This document shows positions 39,709 to 49,313 of a DNA stretch of 64,000 nucleotides, piece after piece. The notes beneath the pieces were generated by a model. It had not been told where the DNA came from and ran no database searches. It saw only the letters and a list, made by a program, of their open reading frames with translations. This DNA comes from Enterocloster aldenensis (GTDB lineage: Bacteria > Bacillota > Clostridia > Lachnospirales > Lachnospiraceae). The position numbers and the translations under genes are program-made. The stretch covers positions 62,001-126,000 of the forward strand of contig NZ_QVEX01000012.1 in assembly GCF_003434055.1 (NCBI RefSeq). The letters run 5' to 3'. The stretch's first letter is position 1; the number at the start of each line of letters is the position of its first letter.

Positions 39709-42700
39709 GTGAATAAATGGGATGGAAGAACAGATTACAGGCGTCTGGAAGAGGCAAAAGAGACTGCCGGCCGGATGATGCATATGCATTATTGTGAAAA
39801 TGACGTGGAAGGGATTGTTTCCCTGTTTGCCCCGGACATATTGTGGATGGGGGCAGGGGAGGATGAATATATTGTGGGCCGGGAAGCGTGCGTGAAGGCG
39901 TTTGCGCAGATGAAAGGCAGCATCCCGCGGTGCAATATATGGGATGAGGAATATGACGCCATACAGCCTTCAGAGGGAATCTATCTTGTTACAGGACGGA
40001 TGTGGATTGCCACAGATCCCAGCACCCGGATGTACCTGAAGGCGCATCAGCGGGTGTCCTTTGTATTTCAGGAGGAAGGGGACAGGCTCTTATGCGCGCA
40101 CATCCACTGCTCCAATCCATACCAGGAGATGATGGAGGGAGAAAGATTTCCTGAAAAGATAGGCCGCCAGTCTTTTGACTATGTGGAGGAGCGCATGAAA
40201 ATCCTGGAGGAGGAGATGCGCCAGAAGAACCGGCAGATGGAGGTAATCATGTCCTCCATTGCAGGCGGGTTGAAAATCAGCAATGATGATGATACCTATT
40301 CCTATGCATTTGTCAGCAGGGAAGCAGCGGCCCTGTTTGGATATACGGTGGATGAATTCATGGAAGCCACCGGGGGGACAGCGGTGGGCAACGTGTACCC
40401 GCCTGATCTGCCGGGCGCATTGGCTGACTGTGAGGCGGCCTTTAAAAACGGCGGCCTTACCTATTCTACCCGTTACAGGGTGCGCTGCAGGGACGGTAGC
40501 CTTAAGTGGATTATTGACAGCGGCAAGAAGGCCCAGGATGCGGACGGCAGATGGATGGTGAACAGCATATATCTGGATATTACCCAGTCAGAGGAAAATG
40601 CCCAGCGTCTGCGGGAACAGACAGAGCTGCTTGCCAGTATTTATGATACCGTGCCCTGCGGCATTGTCCGTTTTTCCCACGGCAGGGACGGAAGCTACAG
40701 GCTGATTTCCACGAACCGGACAGCCATCCTGCTGCAGGGTTATGACAGTATGGAGGAGGGACTTGCTGACTGGCATGACGGTGTGCTGGGAAATGTGCTT
40801 CCCCAGGACCAGGATCTGCTGCGCAGCTGCTACGCCATGCTGAAACAGCCCGGTGGCAGGCAGGATAAGGAGTACCGGGCCAGGTGGAAGGACGGTTCCG
40901 TCCATTGGATGGAAGGGACCAACATGGTGGTTGGGACCACGCCGGAGGGAGACCATATCATCCAGCGGACCATAGTGGATATTACACAGCGCAAGGCGCT
41001 TCAGGTGCAGCTGGAACGTGAGCAGGAGATGTACCGGGTGTCCATGGAAGCCAGCGCCGCCGTGATGTTTGAATACCTTATGGATGAGGATGTGTTCATC
41101 AGCTATGAGCCGCGGTCCGGCATGGGGGTCTGGAGGAATGAACTCCACAATTATTCCAACATCCTTCTGGAACAGGAAATCATCCATCCGGAGGATATCC
41201 CCCTTGTGCTTGATAATATCTGCGGGGGGCGGGCGGAATGCTTTGAAGTGCGCTGCGCCACGCCTGAAGGGCAGCGCGGCGTTTATACATGGTACAGGGT
41301 GAACTGCCGTCTGATTGTGGAGGAAGGGAAGCCGGACCGCGTGGTGGGCGCCATCTATAATATCCATGAGATGAAATCCCTTTTATCTGAAAACAGCGAA
41401 CACCTGTATATGAACCAGTCGGCCCTGCAGGCAATCAATGGCGTGTATGTCAGCATGTTTTATGTAAATCTTATCCAGGACAGTTATTACGCCGTGCGGT
41501 TACCGGATGCCGGCAGGAAGAAACCATTGCCCAGGACAGGGCGGTTTTCGGAAAGCCTGAACCGGTATATCCTGGAACAGACGGACGAGGCTGACCGGGA
41601 GCGGGTGGGGGACATGTGCGCCAGGGACTGGCTGCTTCAGGAAATCACCCAGGAAAATGAACATATGGAGGCCGAGTTCCGTCTGGCCGGACAGGAGGAC
41701 GGGGGATCCTGGTACCGGCTGGAGATCCACCTGGTGGCGATGGAGCAGAGCCGTCCCAAGACCATTATTATTGCAATCCGCAACATCAGTTCTGAGAAAC
41801 AGAAGGAACTGGAGCACAGGGAAGAGGAAAAGAAGGCCAAACAGGCCCTTGAGGAGGCCTATGCAGCTGCTAACCGGGCCAACCAGGCCAAATCCGAATT
41901 CCTGTCCAGGATGAGCCATGATATCCGTACCCCCATGAATGCCATCCTGGGAATGGCCGCTGTTGCGGAACATAATCTGGATAACAGGGATAAGCTCAAG
42001 GACTGCCTTCTGAAGATACATACGTCAGGGGACCATCTCCTGGAGCTGATTAATGCGGTGCTGGATATGTCAAAGATAGAATCCGGCAGCGTCTGCCTGG
42101 TGGAAAATCCCTTCAGCCTGTCCGGTATGATGGAGGAGGTGGCACAAATCATCCAGACGGATATCGGGCAGAAAGGGCAGCATCTGTTTGTGCGCCTGGA
42201 AGGGCTGGTGCATGACGCCGTGCACGGGGACATGGTCCGTGTCAAGGAAATCCTTCTCAACCTCCTGTCCAACGCGGTCAAATACACCCCTGAAAATGGG
42301 ACAATCAAGGTTTCACTGGAAGAAAAGCTGTCCAGCCGGAGCGGTGTGGGCTGCTTTGAGTTCATTGTGGAGGATGACGGGATCGGCATGACTCAGGCAT
42401 TTCAGGAAAAGATGTTCACTCCCTTTGAGCGGGCGGAGGATGAGCGGGTCAGTCAGACCCAGGGAACAGGGCTGGGCCTGCCCATTACCCTTAACCTGGT
42501 GCAGATGATGAACGGGACCATCCAGGTGGAGAGCCATCTGAATAAGGGGACACGGTTCGTGGTAACCATATATCTGAAGCTGGTCATGGACCAGGACAAA
42601 ACCCACAGCCAGGACCGGGAACCCCCTGTTAAGGCGCCAAGGACATTCCGGCCCGGCACCAGGATCCTCCTGGCAGAAGATAATGAGCTGAACCGGGAAA

Positions 42701-43044
42701 TCGTAAAAGAACTTCTGTCCCTGTGCGGACTGGAGATAACATGCGCTGCAAATGGCCGGGAGGCAGTGGAATTATTTGAGGAAAATCCTCCGGGCACTTT
42801 TGGGCTTATCCTTATGGATATCCAGATGCCGGTCCTTGACGGATACGGCGCGACCATGGCCATCCGCCGGATGGGCGCGGACCAGAGGCGCCCGGACGGG
42901 GCCGGGATTCCCATTATCGCCCTGACAGCCAACGCCTTTGCAGATGATGCATATAAGGCGAAACAGGCAGGGATGAATGAACATGTCACCAAGCCCCTGG
43001 ACCTGGACCGCCTGCTGGAGACAATGCACCGGTGGATGGATTGA
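39709..43044 (+). CDS. Multi-sensor hybrid histidine kinase
   Basis: 1111 residues, GTG start. Order: SnoaL/NTF2-like domain (about 10-145), coiled coil (about 160-180), three PAS/PAC-type domains (about 183-305, 310-430, 440-560), a further sensor segment, HisKA with H737 (MSHDIRTPMN), HATPase_c (NLLSNAVKYTPENG, DDGIGM, GTGLGLP) and a receiver domain with D1037 (ILMDIQMPVLDG) and Lys of VTKP. No membrane helix is visible, so it is a cytoplasmic sensor. No output regulator is adjacent. Confidence 0.9.
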   Translation: MNKWDGRTDYRRLEEAKETAGRMMHMHYCENDVEGIVSLFAPDILWMGAGEDEYIVGREACVKAFAQMKGSIPRCNIWDEEYDAIQPSEGIYLVTGRMWIATDPSTRMYLKAHQRVSFVFQEEGDRLLCAHIHCSNPYQEMMEGERFPEKIGRQSFDYVEERMKILEEEMRQKNRQMEVIMSSIAGGLKISNDDDTYSYAFVSREAAALFGYTVDEFMEATGGTAVGNVYPPDLPGALADCEAAFKNGGLTYSTRYRVRCRDGSLKWIIDSGKKAQDADGRWMVNSIYLDITQSEENAQRLREQTELLASIYDTVPCGIVRFSHGRDGSYRLISTNRTAILLQGYDSMEEGLADWHDGVLGNVLPQDQDLLRSCYAMLKQPGGRQDKEYRARWKDGSVHWMEGTNMVVGTTPEGDHIIQRTIVDITQRKALQVQLEREQEMYRVSMEASAAVMFEYLMDEDVFISYEPRSGMGVWRNELHNYSNILLEQEIIHPEDIPLVLDNICGGRAECFEVRCATPEGQRGVYTWYRVNCRLIVEEGKPDRVVGAIYNIHEMKSLLSENSEHLYMNQSALQAINGVYVSMFYVNLIQDSYYAVRLPDAGRKKPLPRTGRFSESLNRYILEQTDEADRERVGDMCARDWLLQEITQENEHMEAEFRLAGQEDGGSWYRLEIHLVAMEQSRPKTIIIAIRNISSEKQKELEHREEEKKAKQALEEAYAAANRANQAKSEFLSRMSHDIRTPMNAILGMAAVAEHNLDNRDKLKDCLLKIHTSGDHLLELINAVLDMSKIESGSVCLVENPFSLSGMMEEVAQIIQTDIGQKGQHLFVRLEGLVHDAVHGDMVRVKEILLNLLSNAVKYTPENGTIKVSLEEKLSSRSGVGCFEFIVEDDGIGMTQAFQEKMFTPFERAEDERVSQTQGTGLGLPITLNLVQMMNGTIQVESHLNKGTRFVVTIYLKLVMDQDKTHSQDREPPVKAPRTFRPGTRILLAEDNELNREIVKELLSLCGLEITCAANGREAVELFEENPPGTFGLILMDIQMPVLDGYGATMAIRRMGADQRRPDGAGIPIIALTANAFADDAYKAKQAGMNEHVTKPLDLDRLLETMHRWMD

Positions 43045-43107
43045 GTAATGACACAATAAAGCAATTATAGAATAAAGTAATGACGGAATGAAGCAAGAGG
43101 TGAAGGA

Positions 43108-43959
43108 ATGAAAACAGGAATCGTTGTAGAAGGCGGAGGGATGCGCGGTATATACGGCGCCGGTGTCCTGGACGTGCTTTTGGAGAATGACATAAAGGCG
43201 GACGGCCTTATCGGCGTGTCTGCCGGGGCAATACACGGATGCAGCTTTGTCTCAGGACAGAAGGGACGTTCCATCCGGTATAACCTGAAGTACAGCCGCG
43301 ACCCGAGATACATGAGCATGCGGTCCCTGATAAGGACAGGGGATATGTTTGGGATAGATTTCTGTTACCGTGAACTGCCGGAAACGTTAGACCCATTTGA
43401 TAATGAGACATTTGAGTCGTCTTCCACGGAATACTATGTCACATGCACGGATGTGGAGACAGGACAGCCGGTGTACCACCGCTGTCCCAGCCTGAGAGGC
43501 GACCGGATTGACTGGGTGCGGGCGTCCGCTTCCATGCCGCTGGCCTCCCGGATCGTGGAACTGGATGGGAAGAAGCTGCTGGACGGGGGCGTGGCTGATT
43601 CCATCCCGGTCATGGCGTTCCGGAAGATGGGGTTTAAGAAGGACCTGGTGATACTGACCCGGCCTGAGGGATACCGCAAGAAACAGAACCCCATGCTGCC
43701 CCTGATACGCAGGGCCTACAGGGAATATCCTGAATTTGTGGAGACAGCGGCCAGCCGCCACCTGGTATATAACCGGGAACTGGATGAAATCAGCCGCCTG
43801 GAACGGGAAGGGGAGATACTGGTCATACGCCCAAGCAGGCGCATTAAGATCAGCCGTACCGAGCGCAGGCCGGAGCGGATTGAGCAGATGTACAGGCTGG
43901 GAAGGGAAGATGCCATGAAGGCGTTTTCAGGGATAAAGGCGTTCATGGGGGCTTCATAA
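43108..43959 (+). CDS. Patatin-like phospholipase
   Basis: 283 residues. EGGGMRGIYGAGVLD is the oxyanion loop, GVSAG carries S38 and LLDGGVADS carries D158, the Ser-Asp dyad of patatin-like acyl hydrolases (RssA/YjjU group). Probably acts on membrane lipids inside the cell. Starts 63 nt after the kinase gene with AAGAGGTGAAGG. Confidence 0.92.
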   Translation: MKTGIVVEGGGMRGIYGAGVLDVLLENDIKADGLIGVSAGAIHGCSFVSGQKGRSIRYNLKYSRDPRYMSMRSLIRTGDMFGIDFCYRELPETLDPFDNETFESSSTEYYVTCTDVETGQPVYHRCPSLRGDRIDWVRASASMPLASRIVELDGKKLLDGGVADSIPVMAFRKMGFKKDLVILTRPEGYRKKQNPMLPLIRRAYREYPEFVETAASRHLVYNRELDEISRLEREGEILVIRPSRRIKISRTERRPERIEQMYRLGREDAMKAFSGIKAFMGAS

Positions 43960-43979
43960 AAGCGGAAAGGAGACTTGTG

Positions 43980-44414
43980 ATGGAATACAGGAGGTTTGGA
44001 CATAAGCTGGTACTCAGGCTGGATCCGGAGGAAGAAGTGGTGCAGTGCCTGACAAAGCTTTGTGAGCAGGAGGATATCAGCCTGGCAGAGGTATCAGGGC
44101 TTGGGGCCGCCTCTGAGGTGGAACTGGGCCTGTTTGATACGGATACAAAGGCGTTTCAGGGAAAATGCCTTAAGGGGGCTTATGAAATCGCATCCCTGAC
44201 AGGCAGCATAACGAGAAAGGACGGGGAACCATACCTGCACCTCCATGGGGTGATAGGAAACCCGGTCAAGGGAGAATGCCACGGCGGCCATCTGGTGCGG
44301 GCTGTGATCAGCGCCACCGCTGAAATTTTCGTGGACATCCTGCCCGGGGAAGTGGGCCGCAGGATGAGCAGGGAAATCGGACTGAACCTGTTTGACTTCC
44401 CGGAATCCCGGTAG
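43980..44414 (+). CDS. PPC/DUF296 domain protein
   Basis: 144 residues from ATG 43980 (GGAAAGGAGACTTG upstream). FGHKLVLRLDPEEEVVQCLTKLCEQEDISLAEVSGLGAASEVELGLFD and HLHGVIGNPVKGECHGGHLV are the bacterial PPC (DUF296) domain with conserved His residues, a fold shared with plant AT-hook proteins but without the AT hook. Cellular role unknown. Confidence 0.88.
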   Translation: MEYRRFGHKLVLRLDPEEEVVQCLTKLCEQEDISLAEVSGLGAASEVELGLFDTDTKAFQGKCLKGAYEIASLTGSITRKDGEPYLHLHGVIGNPVKGECHGGHLVRAVISATAEIFVDILPGEVGRRMSREIGLNLFDFPESR

Positions 44415-44427
44415 AGGGGAGGTACAG

Positions 44428-45162
44428 ATGGCTGGAATGGATTCCCGTACAGACCCCGGCGTCCCGGATTCTGTACGAAAGATGGAAAAGGTAAACCAGA
44501 AATCCCTGCCGGAACGGACCGCGGACGCGGTCATGTCCATGCTCCACCATGAAAATTACGGGGTAGGACAGAAGCTTCCCAATGAAATCAAGATGGCGGA
44601 GCGTTTCGAGGTCAGCCGTTCCACCATCCGCCAGGCGGAGAAAATCCTTGAACAGAGGGGAATCCTGGTCATTGAGCGGGGGGCGGGCACGTTCGTATCC
44701 GGCAGCATGGGGGTCAATGAGGATCCCCTGGGATTTTCCCTGATTTATGATAAAACCAAGCTGGCCAGGGACCTTCTGGAGCTGCGCCTGCTCATTGAAC
44801 CAAAATCCGCTTCCCTGGCAGCCCAGAACGCGAAGCGGCAGGACAGGGAACTGCTGTTCCGGCTGTGCGATGAGCTGGAGGCCATGGTGGCGGCAGGGGA
44901 GAATTATGTGAGGAAAGACATGGAATTCCACCAGGCAGTGGCCAACTGCAGCCAGAACGCGGCAATCCACAACCTGATTCCCTATATCCATCAGATGCTG
45001 GTGCTTCATGACAGCATTTCCGCCACCCGCCATATGGAGGAAACCGTGAAGGAGCACAGGCGTATTGCCAGGGCCATTGCGCTAAAGCGCGGGGCGGATG
45101 CATATGATGCCATGGAGTACCATCTGATGGTCATACGCAGCCGGTTGATGGAAGACTGGTGA
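44428..45162 (+). CDS. GntR/FadR-family transcriptional regulator
   Basis: 244 residues from ATG 44428 (GGGGAGGTACAG upstream). The N-terminal winged helix is LPNEIKMAERFEVSRSTIRQAEKILEQRGILVIERGAGTFV. The C-terminal FCD domain has LLELRLLIEPKSASLAA, DMEFHQAVANCSQN and EHRRIARAI with His/Asp ligand-binding residues. Likely controls the downstream dehydrogenase gene and senses a small carboxylate (inference). Confidence 0.9.
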   Translation: MAGMDSRTDPGVPDSVRKMEKVNQKSLPERTADAVMSMLHHENYGVGQKLPNEIKMAERFEVSRSTIRQAEKILEQRGILVIERGAGTFVSGSMGVNEDPLGFSLIYDKTKLARDLLELRLLIEPKSASLAAQNAKRQDRELLFRLCDELEAMVAAGENYVRKDMEFHQAVANCSQNAAIHNLIPYIHQMLVLHDSISATRHMEETVKEHRRIARAIALKRGADAYDAMEYHLMVIRSRLMEDW

Positions 45163-45163
45163 C

Positions 45164-45227
45164 GGCATACGGGAAGAAGCTGGCATACGGGAAGAAGCTG
45201 GCATATGGGAAGCAGCTGGCATACGGG
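45164..45227. repeat. 18-bp tandem repeat (VNTR-like)
   Basis: GGCATACGGGAAGAAGCT at 45164 and 45182, a variant at 45200 and a partial copy at 45218. It begins two bases after the GntR stop. Confidence 0.85.
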
Positions 45228-45393
45228 CGGAAATCCCATGGGAGGCATTGGACCTAAACAGACAAATTTGTATAAAATAGTGTTACAATGACCGAAAGCG
45301 ATTAGAAAAACAGAGGTCCTGTTGAAGCGCGGGATTTGAGATGGTATGATGCATCCAGAATCAATTTCAGAAAAAGGAAGGGATGCAGATACC

Positions 45394-46491
45394 ATGGAGA
45401 AGATTGTGTTGGACAGCGCCATAAAATTCGGGGCGGGCCGTTACCGCCAGGACAGGAACATCCTGAAGGAGTGCGGGCAGGAGATACGCAGGTTTGGCAA
45501 AAAGGCCTTTGTGATAGCAGGACCCCGGGCCTTTGACGCGGTTAAGGGGCAGCTGATTCCGGGATTTGAGGCAGCGGGCCTGGACTATGTGGTAGAGATT
45601 TACAGCGGTCCCTGCAGCTTTGAGGCGGCAGGGGAATATGCGGGGAAATGCCTGGCAGCCGGCTGTGATGAAGTAGTGGGGGTGGGAGGAGGAAGGATCA
45701 TGGATTTCTCCAAGGCCCTGGCTGAGACGGCAGGGCTTGGGACGGTAAATATCCCCACCTCCATAGCCACATGCGCCGCATTTACAACCATGAGTGTCAT
45801 GTACACACCGCAGGGCGCCAAGAAGACCTGCTGGAGGTTTGAACATGAGGTGGACGCTGTTCTGGTGGACATGGACGTGATTGCCAGCTGTCCCATCCGT
45901 TACGCGGCCGCAGGCATACTGGACGCCATGGCCAAGCGGATTGAAATCCAGAACGGTAAGCCGGTGATGACGCTGGAGGACAACCGTTTTGACCTGTTCA
46001 CCGCATTTAAGATGTCGGAATACACCTACGACGTATTGGAGAAATACGGTCCCCAGGCCATCGAGGACATCCGCTGCCGCAAGGTTACCAAGGCAGTGGA
46101 GGACATAACCTTCATCAACATAGCGGTAACAGGTGTCATAGCCAACATAACCAAGAGCTTCAGCCAGTCCGCCCTGGGCCATATGATGTATGACGGGGTG
46201 CGCACCTTCTTCACAAAGGAGGCAGAGGCAGCCCTGCACGGTGAAATCGTGGCCGTGGCGCTGTTTGCCCAGCTCTACTACAACCAGCTGGAGGGTGAGA
46301 TGGAGCAGCTTAAGCGGTTCATGGAACGTATGGACATGCCCCTTACCCTGGATGACCTGGGCGTGGAGGGCAATGAGGAAAACCTTAGGATTCTGGAAGA
46401 ATATCTCATTGATTCACCTTATGTGGGGCAGGATGAGGAAAGCCTCAGGCGCCTGCACGGGGCCATGGGGAAGATGGGGGCGCGGATATGA
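45394..46491 (+). CDS. Iron-type alcohol dehydrogenase, glycerol dehydrogenase-like
   Basis: 365 residues from ATG 45394; an upstream in-frame ATG at 45346 is also possible. VVGVGGGRIMDFSKALAE binds NAD; the metal ligands lie in AAGILDAMAKRIE, SALGHMMYDG and AALHGEIVAVA, as in GldA-type enzymes. It oxidises or reduces a small polyol. The GntR gene upstream probably regulates it. Substrate not determinable here. Confidence 0.82.
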   Translation: MEKIVLDSAIKFGAGRYRQDRNILKECGQEIRRFGKKAFVIAGPRAFDAVKGQLIPGFEAAGLDYVVEIYSGPCSFEAAGEYAGKCLAAGCDEVVGVGGGRIMDFSKALAETAGLGTVNIPTSIATCAAFTTMSVMYTPQGAKKTCWRFEHEVDAVLVDMDVIASCPIRYAAAGILDAMAKRIEIQNGKPVMTLEDNRFDLFTAFKMSEYTYDVLEKYGPQAIEDIRCRKVTKAVEDITFINIAVTGVIANITKSFSQSALGHMMYDGVRTFFTKEAEAALHGEIVAVALFAQLYYNQLEGEMEQLKRFMERMDMPLTLDDLGVEGNEENLRILEEYLIDSPYVGQDEESLRRLHGAMGKMGARI

Positions 46492-46523
46492 TCTGCTGAT
46501 AATTGAAAAGACGGGGCTGTTCC

Positions 46524-46556
46524 GGGCCGGGAAACTTCCAAAAGGTTTCCCGGCCC
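46524..46556 (+). terminator. Terminator after the dehydrogenase
   Basis: GGGCCGGGAAAC (46524-46535) and GTTTCCCGGCCC (46545-46556), 12 bp perfect, then TTAATACTTT. Confidence 0.8.
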
Positions 46557-46690
46557 TTAATACTTTGGATTCTTATTCCAAATCACCGGCATTTCTGATA
46601 GAATGAAAAGAGCAAGAAAGAGTTGTGTCAGGAGCAGTGTCATACGTTGTGTCAGGCCCTGCTTCAGGGTTTCTATGTGCAGGAGGGGGG

Positions 46691-47527
46691 ATGGATATGG
46701 ATTATAAGCACGAACTGGTAATGCCCAATGAGGATCTGCCGTTCAGGCTGTTCCTGTTTGAGGGCAGGGACGGCAATTACAGGGTGGCTAAGCACTGGCA
46801 CCGTTCGGTTGAGGTTTTCCTGGTGCTGGACGGGCAGATTGAATTTTTCATCAACAATAAGAGGCTTCTGTTGAAGGCCGCTGATTTTGTGATTGTCAAT
46901 TCCAATGAGATACATTCCATTGAGGTCCCGGACCCCAATTTCACCGTCGTGGTGCAGATACCGGTTTCCTGTTTTGCAGGGTATCTTGAGGACGGGGACT
47001 ATGCGCTGTTCACCAAACAGGAAGAGGAGGATAACCTGAACCTGGTGCAGCTGATCGTACGGATGTACCGGACTTATGAAGAAAAGGGGTTTGGGTATGA
47101 GCTGAAGGTCAGGAGCCTGTTCCTGGAGCTGCTTTACCTGCTGGTCACCCGGTTCATGAAAAAGGAGGACGACCAGGGCAGCATCCGGCAGAAGCGCCAT
47201 CTGGATAAGCTGTCCAATATAACCGCGTATCTGAAGAATAATTACGATAAGGATATAACGCTGGAAAGCGTGGCAGCCACCTTTGGCTTTTCACCCACCT
47301 ATCTCTCAAGGATGTTCAAACGGTATGCCAGCGTCAGCTACAAGACCTATCTCCTGGACCTGAGGACGGAGTACGGGCTGCGGGAAATGATGAATACCAG
47401 CCACAGCTTAAGCGAAGTGGCGCTGAACAACGGATTTCCCAACGGACGGGCGTTTTCCAAGGCATTTGTGAAGCGGTACGGGTGCCTGCCCAGCGAATAC
47501 AGGAAGGTGATGGACGGGGAAAATTAA
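46691..47527 (+). CDS. AraC-family regulator with cupin sensor domain
   Basis: About 278 residues. ATG 46691 and ATG 46697 both follow AGGAGG (spacers 4 and 10). The N-terminal cupin (HWHRSVEVFLVLDGQIEFFINNKRLLLKAADFVIVNSNEIHSIE) is followed by the C-terminal double helix-turn-helix (ITLESVAATFGFSPTYLSRMFKRY, SLSEVALNNGFPNGRAFSKAFVKRYGCLPSEYR). It lies just upstream of the pentose genes and probably controls them (inference). Confidence 0.88.
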   Translation: MDMDYKHELVMPNEDLPFRLFLFEGRDGNYRVAKHWHRSVEVFLVLDGQIEFFINNKRLLLKAADFVIVNSNEIHSIEVPDPNFTVVVQIPVSCFAGYLEDGDYALFTKQEEEDNLNLVQLIVRMYRTYEEKGFGYELKVRSLFLELLYLLVTRFMKKEDDQGSIRQKRHLDKLSNITAYLKNNYDKDITLESVAATFGFSPTYLSRMFKRYASVSYKTYLLDLRTEYGLREMMNTSHSLSEVALNNGFPNGRAFSKAFVKRYGCLPSEYRKVMDGEN

Positions 47528-47699
47528 AATGTCCGCCCATCCCGGCGGGGAAGGCTGAAAAGGGCAAAAAAGTGCTGTCATGAAGTCAAGTTTGAATCTG
47601 GAAAGACAATCCTGTTCTGGTATAATCGTAGATAGGATGCGTTTACAGCAGGTTCCGGTTACTGGAATCATACGCTGCCAAAGAAAGGGGAATGGCAAG

Positions 47700-49229
47700 A
47701 TGAATTATCTGATTGGGGTTGATGTGGGGACGTCTGCAACCAAGACCGTCCTGTTTGATGAGGATGGAGCCGTGGCAGCATCTGCTTCCAGGGAATACCC
47801 GCTGTATCAGCCGGAGAACGGATGGGCGGAGCAGAGGCCGGAGGACTGGAGGGATGCGGTGCTTGCAACCCTCAAGGCAGTGACGGAGCAGTCCGGCGTG
47901 CCGGCAGAAGACATTAAAGGAATCGGTATATCCGGGCAGATGCACGGACTTGTGATGCTGGACGGAGAGGGTGAGGTCATCCGCCCCTCCATCATCTGGT
48001 GCGACCAGAGGACCGGCAGGGAAGTGGAGGATATGCTTGAAATCATGCCCAGGGAGCGGTGGATTGAGATTACGGCCAACCCGCCCCTTACCGGATGGAC
48101 GGCAGCCAAGATACTGTGGGTCAGGAAGCATGAGCCGGAGAATTACAGCAGATGCCGCCATATCCTTCTTCCAAAGGATTATATACGATATGTGCTGACC
48201 GGGGAGTTTGCCACCGAGGTGTCGGATGCCAGCGGCATGCAGCTTCTGGATGTGCCGGCCAGGCGCTGGTCCAAGGAAGTGTTAAAGGCCCTTGATATTG
48301 ATGAATCCATGCTGGGCAGGGTCTACGAGTCCTGTGAGGTCACAGGGACCGTGCTTGCCCAGGTGGCGGAACAGACTGGGCTGACCGGGGATGTGAAGGT
48401 GGTTGGGGGCGCAGGGGATAATGCGGCCGCCGCAGTGGGGACCGGGATCGTGAAGGACGGCACTGCATTTACCACCATCGGGACCTCCGGCGTGGTGTTT
48501 GCGCACAGCAGCAAGGTATCCATTGACCCCAAGGGCCGGGTGCACACATGCTGCTGTGCGGTGCCGGGCGCATGGCATATCATGGGCGTGACCCAGGGCG
48601 CAGGTCTTTCCCTTAAGTGGTTCAAGGACCAGTTCTGCCAGGATTATGTGTCCGAGGCCAGGGCCAGGGGCTGCGATGTCTACGACCTGATTAATAAGGA
48701 TGTGGCGGAAATCGGACCAGGGAGCAGCCGGCTGATTTATCTGCCCTACCTGATGGGGGAGCGGACCCCCCATCTGGATCCGGACTGCCGGGGCGTATTT
48801 TTCGGGCTTTCCGCCATCCACACCAAGAAGCACCTGTTAAGGGCTGTGATGGAGGGCGTTTCCTACTCCCTGTGCGACTGCAATGAGATACTGAAGGAGA
48901 TGGGAGTGGAGGTAACGCAGATGATGGCCTGCGGAGGCGGCGGCAAGAGCCCTGTCTGGAGGCAGATGCTGGCCGATCTGTACAACTGCACGGTCAGGAC
49001 CGTGGCGATGGATGAGGGACCTGCCCTTGGGGCAGCCATACTGGCCGGCGTGGGCTGCGGCATTTATCCGGATGTGGAGACAGCCTGCGGCCGGATCATC
49101 CGTGAAAAGAGCAGCACGGAACCGGTGGAGGAGGAAGCCGCTGTTTATGCAGGTTACCACAGGATATACCAGAACCTGTACCGCAGCCTGAAGGACGGCT
49201 TTAAGGACCTGGCCGGGATGAAGGGGTAA
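47700..49229 (+). CDS. xylB: Xylulokinase-like FGGY carbohydrate kinase
   Basis: 509 residues from ATG 47700 (AAAGGGG upstream). YLIGVDVGTSATKTVLFD is the first phosphate loop, GIGISGQMHGLVMLD the xylulokinase-type substrate segment, GGAGDNAAAAVGTG and FTTIGTSGVVFA the ATP site, and MACGGGGKSPVWRQMLADL the second. It phosphorylates a ketopentose such as D-xylulose. An extended -10 (TGGTATAAT, 47618-47626) lies 74 nt upstream. Confidence 0.88.
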   Translation: MNYLIGVDVGTSATKTVLFDEDGAVAASASREYPLYQPENGWAEQRPEDWRDAVLATLKAVTEQSGVPAEDIKGIGISGQMHGLVMLDGEGEVIRPSIIWCDQRTGREVEDMLEIMPRERWIEITANPPLTGWTAAKILWVRKHEPENYSRCRHILLPKDYIRYVLTGEFATEVSDASGMQLLDVPARRWSKEVLKALDIDESMLGRVYESCEVTGTVLAQVAEQTGLTGDVKVVGGAGDNAAAAVGTGIVKDGTAFTTIGTSGVVFAHSSKVSIDPKGRVHTCCCAVPGAWHIMGVTQGAGLSLKWFKDQFCQDYVSEARARGCDVYDLINKDVAEIGPGSSRLIYLPYLMGERTPHLDPDCRGVFFGLSAIHTKKHLLRAVMEGVSYSLCDCNEILKEMGVEVTQMMACGGGGKSPVWRQMLADLYNCTVRTVAMDEGPALGAAILAGVGCGIYPDVETACGRIIREKSSTEPVEEEAAVYAGYHRIYQNLYRSLKDGFKDLAGMKG

Positions 49230-49242
49230 AACCAAAACAGCC

Positions 49243-49274
49243 GCGGACCCGGCGCTGCCCGGCGCCGGGCCCGC
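49243..49274 (+). repeat. GC-rich hairpin between xylB-like and DUF4867 genes
   Basis: GCGGACCCGGCGC (49243-49255) and GCGCCGGGCCCGC (49262-49274), one mismatch, 6-nt loop, no T-run. Could protect or attenuate the operon mRNA. Confidence 0.65.
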
Positions 49275-49313
49275 CAAAGGGCTTACCTATGCCCATGATG
49301 AGGAGGAAATGAT

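Noticed and set aside
45164..45227. CRISPR array
   Set aside because: The 18-bp units are directly adjacent without spacers and no cas gene is present.
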